Assembly (NCBI GenBank): GCA_017625775.1
Contig: JAGAKE010000019.1
Coordinates: 1-64,000 of the forward strand
DNA: 64,000 bases
Reading direction: 5' to 3'
Origin: Fibrobacteraceae bacterium
Lineage (GTDB): Bacteria; Fibrobacterota; Fibrobacteria; Fibrobacterales; Fibrobacteraceae
Made by a program: the position numbers and the translations under genes. A model generated the notes under the pieces. It searched no databases. It was not told the origin of the DNA and saw nothing but the letters and a program-made list of their open reading frames with translations. Positions 1 through 7,767 of the stretch are shown here, one piece after another. Positions within the stretch are counted from its first letter, which is position 1. The number at the start of each line of letters is the position of its first letter.

Positions 1-1
1 A

Positions 2-182
2 GAATGTGTGGTAAGTGGCGAGTTTGATTGTAGAGAAAATCTGAATTTTTGATAAATTAATCCCTCAAACAAATGGCAGTGTAATTTTCTATGTTGGTAA
101 TAATTTCCAATGGAACGGAACAATTCTGGTTCATCAAGACAAATTGTTTTTGCACGACTCTCGCTTACAGAGTCCTATATAA
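2..182 (+). pseudogene. C-terminal tail of an upstream gene, apparently frameshifted
   Basis: Two short open stretches join across a T run at 46-50. The first enters from the left edge in the frame starting at base 2 and stops at 50-52. The second is open from 45 and stops at 180-182, with no start codon of its own. Dropping one T would fuse them into one tail that ends in a hydrophobic, beta-rich stretch (GSVIFYVGNNFQWNG). This is either a decayed gene end or a one-base sequencing error. The product is not recognised and most of the gene lies outside the window. Confidence 0.35.
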
Positions 183-200
183 AATTCTATCTTAAAGTGT

Positions 201-1643
201 ATGCGGTTATTTTCTTTAATTTTTTGTTTTTTAGTGGCAAGTTCTTTTGCTATTAATTTACCTGTTCATAAAGAAGTTCTTGAAAATGGTTTAACCATTT
301 TAATTCACCCGAATAAACAAGCGCCAACAGTGAGTTGCAGACTTTTTTATGTAACTGGTTCCGTGCATGAAGTTCCGGGAAAATCAGGGCTAGCTCATTT
401 ACTTGAACACGAATTATTTAAAGGAACAAAAAAAGTTGGGATTTTAGATAGTGTTCTTGATGCTCGCTTTATGCAACAACAGGATTCTCTACAACAATTA
501 ATTCGAGAAGAAAAAGATTCAATTCAACTCAAAAATTTATGGGCAAAACACGATTCCGTTTTAAATGAACATCGAAAAATCTTTGTGAAAGATGAACTCT
601 GGGGCGCCTACCAAGCAGCAGGCGGTACAGGGCTTAATGCTTTTACTAGTGATTTAATGACAGCCTATATTGTAACTTTACCAAAAAATAAAGTAGAGCT
701 ATTTCTTTGGCTTGAAGCAGACCGCATGCAAAATGCCGTATTGCGTGAATTTTATGCAGAGCGAAATGTTGTACGAGAAGAACGTCGTATGCGCTATGAC
801 GACAGACCAACGGGCCGTTACTACGAAACATTTAATTCCATTCTTTATGAAGCATTCCCTTACCGCGTTCCAACCATCGGCTGGCCTTCAGACATAGAAA
901 ACCTAACTAGAGAACAAGCTGAAGAACACTACAAAAAATACTACAAACCTCGAAACGCCATTTTAGTTCTTGCAGGCGATGTTGAAATTCCAACAATTAC
1001 AGAAAAAATCAAAGAGTATTTTGGAAACATTCCTTCTGGCGATGCCTTCCCTCCTATTACCATTCGCGACCCAGAACCTGCTGGCGAAAAAAGATTTACC
1101 GTTACTCGAAAAGATGCTCCTAATTTGATGACAATTGCATTTAAAACACCAGAAGTTGGCCACCCAAGATTATACGCACTTGATATTGCAGAAGGTGTTT
1201 TAAACGGGCGTTCTGGAAGACTTTATAAACGCCTTGTAGAAGAAAAGAAATTAGCGGTAAGCGTTAGAGCAGCCAACAGCCCTAATAAATATGTTTCAGA
1301 ATTCAGTATTTCTGTACAACTTCAAAAAGATGCTAACCCAGAAGAAGCCGAGAAAATAATTTGGGAAGAATTAGAAAAATTAAAAAATGAACCTGTTAGC
1401 GAAAGAGAGTTCCAAAAGGTTAAAAATAATTCTTATGCTTCTATTGTACGCAGTTTAAGAGATATGGAAAATGTAGCTACAATGCTTGCTTGGTATGAAA
1501 TTTTTGGCGATTATAAAATTTTCCTTTCTTGGGCAGAAAAACTCGATTCCGTTTCTGCATCAGATGTTCAGAATGCAGCCAAAGAAACTTTTAGAAAAGA
1601 AATTTCCGTTCATGGCTTATTGCTAGGAAATCAGGGAGAATAA
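201..1643 (+). CDS. M16 family zinc metallopeptidase, catalytic subunit
   Basis: Secreted protease of the pitrilysin/processing-peptidase family, 480 aa. The first 17 residues form a signal peptide ending SSFA. The inverted zinc motif HLLEH is at residues 66-70, and the distal zinc-ligand Glu lies in VVREER around 193-194. Between them is an insertion of about 50 charged residues before the conserved GGTGLNAFTS segment (141-150); such insertions occur in some bacterial M16 enzymes. The C-terminal half is the second, non-catalytic M16 domain. Two bases separate it from the next gene, a second M16 protein without the zinc motif, so the two probably form a heterodimer in the periplasm. The physiological substrate cannot be told from sequence. 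Confidence 0.9.
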   Translation: MRLFSLIFCFLVASSFAINLPVHKEVLENGLTILIHPNKQAPTVSCRLFYVTGSVHEVPGKSGLAHLLEHELFKGTKKVGILDSVLDARFMQQQDSLQQLIREEKDSIQLKNLWAKHDSVLNEHRKIFVKDELWGAYQAAGGTGLNAFTSDLMTAYIVTLPKNKVELFLWLEADRMQNAVLREFYAERNVVREERRMRYDDRPTGRYYETFNSILYEAFPYRVPTIGWPSDIENLTREQAEEHYKKYYKPRNAILVLAGDVEIPTITEKIKEYFGNIPSGDAFPPITIRDPEPAGEKRFTVTRKDAPNLMTIAFKTPEVGHPRLYALDIAEGVLNGRSGRLYKRLVEEKKLAVSVRAANSPNKYVSEFSISVQLQKDANPEEAEKIIWEELEKLKNEPVSEREFQKVKNNSYASIVRSLRDMENVATMLAWYEIFGDYKIFLSWAEKLDSVSASDVQNAAKETFRKEISVHGLLLGNQGE

Positions 1644-1645
1644 AA

Positions 1646-3172
1646 ATGAAAAACAAATTCTTACTCGCCACTTTTTCCCTTGTCCTTTTTGCTTGTTCTT
1701 CAACATCAAATACAAACGTATCGGCGGAAACAAAAAATGAAGTTCTTGCCAAACCAGATACCGTTCAAATAAAAAAGTCAGTATCTAATGATTCCGCTTC
1801 AAAAGTAAGCCAGATTCCTACTTCGTACAAAAACATTGTTTTCCCTGAATTCAAATACAATACTCCAGACCCACTCACTTACCGCGTAGAAATTTCAGAC
1901 AGCATTACCGGCTACATTGTTGAAGATTCTTCGCTTCCTTTGGCTTCTTTTAAAGTTATTTTCAAAGAAGCAACTGTACCAAAATCAGCAAAAGAAATTG
2001 CCGTCAAAGATTTACTTTCGGGTATGTTTCGGCGTGGAGGCTCCTTAAAAAATTCAATACAAACCATTGATGATTCATTAGAATTTATCAGTGCTAGTAT
2101 TTCTGGCGGACTTTCTTCAAGAAGTTCTTCTTTTTCTGTGAGCGCCCTTTCAAGAGATTTCAAACAAACGGCTTATTTAGCAAAAGAAATTTTTACTTCA
2201 CCGGCCTTTGATTCTACAAGTTTAGAAATTCAAAAAGCAGCGACTATCACAAATTTTGAAAGACGCTATGATACCCCAGCCGCCGTTCTTTCTGCACTTA
2301 AAACAAAAGTCAATTACGCTTCGTCACCAAGACTTTATGACGCCACAAGCGAAGAATACCGCCAGGTTTCTAGAAAAGATTTAATAGAATTCGGAAAAGG
2401 AAAATTCAATCCAACTCGCGTTATTTTTGCTTTTGCAGGAAATATTTCAAAAGATAGCGTCGTAGATTTTCTGAAAAAATATTTTGCCGATTGGAATATT
2501 TCACCCAATAAAAATCCAGACTCAGCAGAAACGCTAAAGCTTTTACATACACCAGGAATTTATGCAGTAGAACGCCCTGTCACTCAAGCCAATATTTCTA
2601 TGAATCAACCTTTTTTAAAACGTCCGCATCCAGATTATTACCCTGCTGCCGTTGCAAGTTTTATTTTAGGGGGCGGCGGTTTTTCTTCGAGGCTTACTAC
2701 TAGAATCCGCTCCGACGAGGGGCTTGCTTATAGCGTTTATAGCACTGTTGGTAATAGTTATTTTGATTCCACCCTCACAACCATTGCTTTACAAACCAAA
2801 GCAGAACAAACAGGTTTTGCCTTAAAGCTCATTGAAGAAGAAATTTTAAAACTAGCAAAAGAAGGCCCAACTGAAGAAGAATTACTTTTAGCGAAAAAAA
2901 CTTTAATAGAAAGTTTACCAAGTTTATTTGCCACTTCTGAGGATATTGCCTACAACTTCGCAGAAGATGAATTTATTGGTAAAAAAGCAAACCATTATAC
3001 AGAATATATTCAAGAAATTGAAAGTGTTTCAAAAGAACAAGTCCAAGCAATGATTTCAAAATATTTTGCACCTGAAAAAATGACCATTTCAATTGTAGGC
3101 CCCGCTGTTGCTTGGAAAGATTTACCAAATGTTAAAATAATTCCACTAGACTCCTTAGAAATTCGTCCTTAA
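1646..3172 (+). CDS. M16-like lipoprotein, probably non-catalytic partner
   Basis: Predicted 508-aa lipoprotein with lipobox LFAC (Cys17) and a Ser/Thr/Lys-rich linker to about residue 55. The remainder resembles the two-domain M16 fold, with the C-terminal domain signature around FILGGGGFSSRL and IRSDEGLAYSV. I see no HxxEH motif where the first domain should carry it, so the protein is likely catalytically inactive. It follows the active M16 gene by 2 nt and is followed directly (TAA then ATG) by the next gene, indicating one operon. In many bacteria M16B proteases are encoded as such an active/inactive pair; partnership here is inferred from that pattern. Confidence 0.85.
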   Translation: MKNKFLLATFSLVLFACSSTSNTNVSAETKNEVLAKPDTVQIKKSVSNDSASKVSQIPTSYKNIVFPEFKYNTPDPLTYRVEISDSITGYIVEDSSLPLASFKVIFKEATVPKSAKEIAVKDLLSGMFRRGGSLKNSIQTIDDSLEFISASISGGLSSRSSSFSVSALSRDFKQTAYLAKEIFTSPAFDSTSLEIQKAATITNFERRYDTPAAVLSALKTKVNYASSPRLYDATSEEYRQVSRKDLIEFGKGKFNPTRVIFAFAGNISKDSVVDFLKKYFADWNISPNKNPDSAETLKLLHTPGIYAVERPVTQANISMNQPFLKRPHPDYYPAAVASFILGGGGFSSRLTTRIRSDEGLAYSVYSTVGNSYFDSTLTTIALQTKAEQTGFALKLIEEEILKLAKEGPTEEELLLAKKTLIESLPSLFATSEDIAYNFAEDEFIGKKANHYTEYIQEIESVSKEQVQAMISKYFAPEKMTISIVGPAVAWKDLPNVKIIPLDSLEIRP

Positions 3173-4060
3173 ATGATAAAGACAAAATTCATTTTTCTTT
3201 TAATGCTTTTGCTTTCTTCATTTGTTTTCGCAAGTGAAGAAAGCAAAGCATGTCCTGTCATTTCTAAATGTTTGAATCAAACTCCTAAATACTGTAACAA
3301 AGAAAATTCAAAACCAAACAAAAAAATCAAATACGATCAAGAATTTTGCGCCCCGATTCAAGAAGTTTTTAAACGAGGGCTTTCTCCAGAGTCGCCTATT
3401 GGAAAAACCATTTACGCTGAATTTGGAAGCGAATACCGAGTAATTTACGAAAGCAAAGGAGAATTTTCTGCTTCAAAGGGAATGATTTCTTTTCTTTTTG
3501 ATCACATGCCTTTTACGGCAGAACTCATTAATGCATATCAGGAATCTAACTATGAACTTCACTACAACACACCGGACCAAAAATCATTTTCCGGCACGAA
3601 TGGAAGAAGTTTATCCGGTGATTTTCACTGGGCATTACAAGATAGCGCAAACACAAAAAAAGGGTTTAGGAATGTTTTTCTCGGTTATGGCAGAGCCAAA
3701 GTTTTACGCTGGACTTTGTACGGAACAGCCATAGCCTTTTTAGATATGAATCCCTTGCCAAATAATAAGATTTCATACAAATTAAGAGCGATTGTATTTC
3801 CAGGAAGTTCCATTTTAAATTCCATTATGCAAATGAATGTTTTTAAACACGTCGTTAGTGAAAAACTCAACCATATTGTTAAAGACGTTGTTAATTCAGC
3901 CAACTCTTTTGCGAAGGGAAATGAAGAGCCTATTCAAAAAAGATTCGTAAATCAAAATTCAAAAAACAAACAAACTCTACAACTATTCAAAGAAGTAGTA
4001 GAAGGGCGTCCCTGGACACTCGGAGATGCTTTAAAAAAGGAACCTGAACATGGAAAATGA
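3173..4060 (+). CDS. Exported protein of unknown function
   Basis: 295 aa, starting at the base after the stop of the M16-like lipoprotein. Residues 1-20 are a clear signal peptide (hydrophobic core LLMLLLSSFVFA). The mature N-terminus has four Cys in about 35 residues (C27, C33, C42, C59 by my count), then a beta-rich middle and a Lys-rich C-terminus. I do not recognise the family. Position in the protease operon suggests a periplasmic or outer-membrane role linked to it, but that is inference. Its end overlaps the trmH start by 11 nt. Confidence 0.75.
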   Translation: MIKTKFIFLLMLLLSSFVFASEESKACPVISKCLNQTPKYCNKENSKPNKKIKYDQEFCAPIQEVFKRGLSPESPIGKTIYAEFGSEYRVIYESKGEFSASKGMISFLFDHMPFTAELINAYQESNYELHYNTPDQKSFSGTNGRSLSGDFHWALQDSANTKKGFRNVFLGYGRAKVLRWTLYGTAIAFLDMNPLPNNKISYKLRAIVFPGSSILNSIMQMNVFKHVVSEKLNHIVKDVVNSANSFAKGNEEPIQKRFVNQNSKNKQTLQLFKEVVEGRPWTLGDALKKEPEHGK

Positions 4061-4706
4061 AATCCAAACTTTAGAAAGTCTTCTCTCTCAAGTAACGGAA
4101 AGAAGAAGAAATTTACTCCAAGAAGTTGTTTCCAAAAGAACTCGACATTTTTGTATGGTGTTAGAAGATTTGTTTGATCCGCATAACATTTCAGCAGTCA
4201 TTCGTACGGCAGAAGTTTTTGGGTTGCAAGATGTTCATGTAATTGAAGAAGCAAACCCTTACCGAATCAATAAATCCATTTTGAAAGGTTCCTTCAAATG
4301 GATGTCGATTTATCTTTACAAAAAAAGAATCGCCTGCATGGAAACTTTACGAAAGAAAGGTTATAAAATTGCAGTCGCCAGTACCAATACCAACAATTCT
4401 GTTTTAGATTTAGATTTGAGCGTCCCTACTGCGTTTTACCTAGGTAGTGAATTTCATGGAAATCACCCAGATACTTTAGCGAGCGCCGATTACGAATTCA
4501 AACTTCCGCAATACGGGATTACTGAATCCATGAACGTTTCTGTTGCTGGTGGTGTGCTAATGACTTACCTTGATGTATTTATGCAACAAAAGGGAAGAGA
4601 AAACTTCTGTTTACCTGAAAAAGAAAGAGAATCTCTGCTTTATTCTTGGCTAGATAGGCATGTCAACGGAATTGAAGGCAATAGTCCTGTTCAAAGAGTT
4701 GAATAA
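4050..4706 (+). CDS. trmH: SpoU-family tRNA 2'-O-methyltransferase, TrmH-like
   Basis: 218-aa SPOUT methyltransferase, cytoplasmic, predicted to use S-adenosylmethionine to methylate the ribose of G18 in tRNA. Motif 1 is DPHNISAVIRTAEVFG (Asn and the catalytic-type Arg), motif 2 is FYLGSEFHG, and motif 3 is the knot-forming GITESMNVSVAGG. The order and length match TrmH rather than the larger rRNA enzyme RlmB. The ATG is preceded by AAGGA and overlaps the upstream gene, so it is probably co-transcribed with the protease operon. The exact methylated position cannot be proven from sequence. Confidence 0.88.
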   Translation: MENEIQTLESLLSQVTERRRNLLQEVVSKRTRHFCMVLEDLFDPHNISAVIRTAEVFGLQDVHVIEEANPYRINKSILKGSFKWMSIYLYKKRIACMETLRKKGYKIAVASTNTNNSVLDLDLSVPTAFYLGSEFHGNHPDTLASADYEFKLPQYGITESMNVSVAGGVLMTYLDVFMQQKGRENFCLPEKERESLLYSWLDRHVNGIEGNSPVQRVE

Positions 4707-4779
4707 TACCCATTTTTAGCAACTTCTATTGCAATTTTACATTACTCTTTAGATTATAAAAATTTAGATTTAGAGCAAG

Positions 4780-5688
4780 ATGAAGAAAAATTCCTCGCTC
4801 TATTTTGTTGTAGGCCTTGTTGTTTTATTGGCCATTGTCATTCTTGTCTTTGGAATGCTCTTTTTAAATGATAAAGATCCACGGACGAAATACAATACGT
4901 TCTATTTGCGTTTTCCACAAGTTTCAACTCTTGCTCTTGACGATCCCGTCAAAGTGAATGGCGTGAAGCTTGGTAAAGTGGAAACCATTGAACTTTCTGG
5001 ACATCGTGTAACCGTAAAAATCCAGCTTCGGACCGATGTAAAAATCCCAAAAGATTCTGAAATCAGAGTTCAAAATATCGGTATTATGGGTGAACGTCAA
5101 ATCGGCATGATTCTTGGTGATAAAGAAGAATATTTCAATCCTAATGACACCATTCAAGGACAATTTGATGCAGGTATCGCAGAAGCACTAGGCCTTGCAG
5201 GTGAGGTTTGTGATAGCACCATGGTTTTAATTCAATCTGTTAAAAATGTTCTAGATAGCACAATTGCTCACCCAGAATTCCAAGGTCGCTTTACTACGAT
5301 TTTAACAAAAGCAGAAAGTTTAGAAGATCGTTTGCTGCAAGTTGTCAAAGAAACCGACCCTCAACTCAAAAAGAGTTTAGCAAGCCTTCATGATGCCACA
5401 GGGAAAGTCAATACTTTACTCGATGATGTAAAACAACCTATTGATAATCTCTTCGCCGGCACAGAAACCTTAATTAGCGATGCTTCTCTCTTACTCCAAA
5501 ATTTAGACTCTGTAACACAACATTTAAATGAACTCACTAAGAAGCTAGAATCAAAAGACAACACCGCAGGGATTCTCTTAAACGACAGACAGCTTCATGA
5601 TGATTTAGTTCAAACCGTTCGTTCGGCAGATAGTTTATTCCGCATCATTCTTCAAGATGGTCTTGACATAAACGTTGATATTTTCTGA
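4780..5688 (+). CDS. MlaD-like (MCE domain) lipid-transport protein
   Basis: 302 aa with an N-terminal membrane anchor (residues about 6-28) and one MCE domain at about 38-115, including the typical segment VSTLALDDPVKVNGVKLGKV. A long helical C-terminal region follows, as in MCE proteins that bridge the periplasm as hexamers to carry phospholipids. No genes for the permease (MlaE), ATPase (MlaF) or other Mla parts are adjacent, so the rest of the transporter must be encoded elsewhere. A 73-nt gap with an AT-rich stretch separates it from trmH, and the HPr gene follows after 7 nt. Confidence 0.85.
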   Translation: MKKNSSLYFVVGLVVLLAIVILVFGMLFLNDKDPRTKYNTFYLRFPQVSTLALDDPVKVNGVKLGKVETIELSGHRVTVKIQLRTDVKIPKDSEIRVQNIGIMGERQIGMILGDKEEYFNPNDTIQGQFDAGIAEALGLAGEVCDSTMVLIQSVKNVLDSTIAHPEFQGRFTTILTKAESLEDRLLQVVKETDPQLKKSLASLHDATGKVNTLLDDVKQPIDNLFAGTETLISDASLLLQNLDSVTQHLNELTKKLESKDNTAGILLNDRQLHDDLVQTVRSADSLFRIILQDGLDINVDIF

Positions 5689-5695
5689 GGTTCGC

Positions 5696-5968
5696 ATGAT
5701 TTCACGTTCTTTGATTGTAACTAATAAATTAGGCATTCACGCAAGACCTGCCGGAATGATTGTTGATTTAACGGCACAAATGAAAAGCAATGTAACCTTT
5801 ATATTTGAAGGAACCAGAGCTAACGCTAAAAGTATTTTGAATGTAATGATGCTCGCCGTGCCGCCAAGAGCCTCACTTACTATAGAAATTGACGGAGAAG
5901 ACGAAGAAGAAGCATTCAGCAAGCTGGAGCAATTATTCAATGACAATTTCAACGAAGAACCAGCCTAA
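5696..5968 (+). CDS. ptsH: HPr, phosphocarrier of the phosphotransferase system
   Basis: 90-aa HPr that shuttles phosphate from enzyme I to EIIA proteins. The active-site His15 sits in GIHARPAG, and Ser46, the site used by HPr kinase in other bacteria, is present in NAKSILNVM. The ATG at 5696 is preferred over an in-frame TTG at 5675 because it places His15 and Ser46 at canonical positions and has TGAGG just upstream. The end overlaps the enzyme I gene by 29 nt. No sugar-specific EIIB/EIIC gene is in the window, so the pair may mainly have a regulatory role, for example with the PtsN-like protein at 47785-48249. Confidence 0.93.
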   Translation: MISRSLIVTNKLGIHARPAGMIVDLTAQMKSNVTFIFEGTRANAKSILNVMMLAVPPRASLTIEIDGEDEEEAFSKLEQLFNDNFNEEPA

Positions 5969-7751
5969 TTCCTCTTTGCCGCGTTACCTAATCAATGGAC
6001 TTGCGACTTCCCCTGGCTACGCTATGGGGAGAGTGTATAAAATTGCCGCTAAAGAATTTACCATTGTAGAAGAAACCATTACAGAAGAAGCCGTTGAATC
6101 TGAACTTAGACTTTTTCGCCAGACTATGGAAAAAACGTTTAAGGAGATTACCAAAATCAAAGAATCTACTTTAGAACGTGTAGGGCAGAACGAAGCAAGA
6201 ATTTTTGATTCTCACTTAATGATTCTTAAAGACCCTTCCTTAACACTCAGTATTCAGCAAAGCGTTTCTAAAGATCACAAATCTCTTCGTTGGTCTATTC
6301 ATTCTAGCATTACTGCGCTAATACAACAATTTGAATCAATAGATTCTGAAATGATGCGGGAACGCGCACTTGATTTGCGCGATTTATACAATAGGATTTT
6401 TTCAATTTTAGATGAAGCCGCTCCAACATTTTCTGTAGGGCAATTTTCAGAACCTGTTATTTTCGTAGGGCATGAATTAACACCTAGTATTTTAATCAGC
6501 ATAAAATCAGACAACGTTCTTGCTTTCGCAACTGATTCTGGCGGAAGAACTAGCCACGCTTCTATTTTGGCTAGAGCTATGCAGGTTCCTTCTGTTTCCG
6601 GCTTAAGAAACATTTCTGCGCTCGCCCATGACGGCGATATGATGATTGTGGACGGCACCTTAGGCATAATCATTTTAAACCCTAATGAAGATGATATAGC
6701 CGACTACCACAACAAGCAAGACAAATACAGGCAACAACAGCGCGAACTATTCACGATGCGTCAATTAGAACCCATGACGCGCGACGGAAAGTTCATCACC
6801 TTACATGCAAATATTGAACTTCCACAAGAAGCAGAAAAAGTTCAAGATTTTGGAGCCACAGGAATTGGTCTTTATCGTTCTGAATTTTTGTTTTTTGGAA
6901 ATACCCTACCAACGGTAGAAGAACAATGTGAAGCCTACAAACACATTTTAAATTCTTTAGCGCCCAACCCTGTTACCATTCGCACCCTAGATGCAGGTGG
7001 AGACAAACTCGTTTCCGAAATTTCTATTTCAAATGAAGCAAATCCATTTATGGGTTGGCGTTCTATACGTGTCTGCTTAGATCGAGAAGATATTTTTCGC
7101 GAACAACTTAAAGCGCTGTTACAAGCAAATGAAAAAGGAAATTTGAGAATTCTTTTGCCTATGATTTCCGGTCTTCCGGAATTACGTCGTTCAAAGGAAT
7201 TAATAAAAACTTGTCAGGCTGAATTAGAGGAAGAAGGGATTACAACGCCTTCTGTTGAAGTCGGAATCATGATTGAAGTTCCGGCGGCTGTAATGCAGGT
7301 AGAACAACTCGCTAAGGAAGCAGATTTCTTTAGCATTGGAACTAACGATTTAATTCAATTTACGCTTGCCGTAGATAGAAGTAATGAAATGATTGCAGAC
7401 ATGTTCCAGCCGCATCACCCAGCCATCTTGAACATGATTTACAACACAGTAATTGCCGCTCACAAAGAAGGTATTCCTGTTGCAGTTTGTGGTGAAATGA
7501 GCGCCGATCCATTCAGTATTCTTTTGCTCATTGGGCTTGGCGTTGACGAACTCTCTATGACACCATGGAGCATTATGGAAGCTAAAAAAATCATTCGCTC
7601 TATCAACTATGAAGATGTTAATGAAATAGCTTTACATGCGCTTCATTATGACGATGCCGCTTGCGTAGATTCATTTTTACATAAACGTTTCGCTCAGGCT
7701 TTCGCTGACTTAGGCATTACAAGTTACGTTCCAGCCCAAAAGGCTAAATAA
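5940..7751 (+). CDS. ptsI: Enzyme I of the phosphotransferase system
   Basis: Phosphoenolpyruvate-protein phosphotransferase, 603 aa from the ATG at 5940, which overlaps the HPr end. An upstream in-frame TTG at 5889 would add 17 unlikely residues. The phosphohistidine is His206 in GGRTSHASILARAM. The PEP/Mg-binding barrel shows TGIGLYRSEFLF, the DAGGDK segment and the enzyme I signature SIGTNDLIQFTLAVDR. The catalytic Cys lies in AVCGEMSADP. The protein is about 25 residues longer than the classical enzyme, mostly an N-terminal tail. It passes phosphate from PEP to HPr in the cytoplasm. Confidence 0.95.
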   Translation: MTISTKNQPNSSLPRYLINGLATSPGYAMGRVYKIAAKEFTIVEETITEEAVESELRLFRQTMEKTFKEITKIKESTLERVGQNEARIFDSHLMILKDPSLTLSIQQSVSKDHKSLRWSIHSSITALIQQFESIDSEMMRERALDLRDLYNRIFSILDEAAPTFSVGQFSEPVIFVGHELTPSILISIKSDNVLAFATDSGGRTSHASILARAMQVPSVSGLRNISALAHDGDMMIVDGTLGIIILNPNEDDIADYHNKQDKYRQQQRELFTMRQLEPMTRDGKFITLHANIELPQEAEKVQDFGATGIGLYRSEFLFFGNTLPTVEEQCEAYKHILNSLAPNPVTIRTLDAGGDKLVSEISISNEANPFMGWRSIRVCLDREDIFREQLKALLQANEKGNLRILLPMISGLPELRRSKELIKTCQAELEEEGITTPSVEVGIMIEVPAAVMQVEQLAKEADFFSIGTNDLIQFTLAVDRSNEMIADMFQPHHPAILNMIYNTVIAAHKEGIPVAVCGEMSADPFSILLLIGLGVDELSMTPWSIMEAKKIIRSINYEDVNEIALHALHYDDAACVDSFLHKRFAQAFADLGITSYVPAQKAK

Positions 7752-7767
7752 TATTTTATAGGTTATT

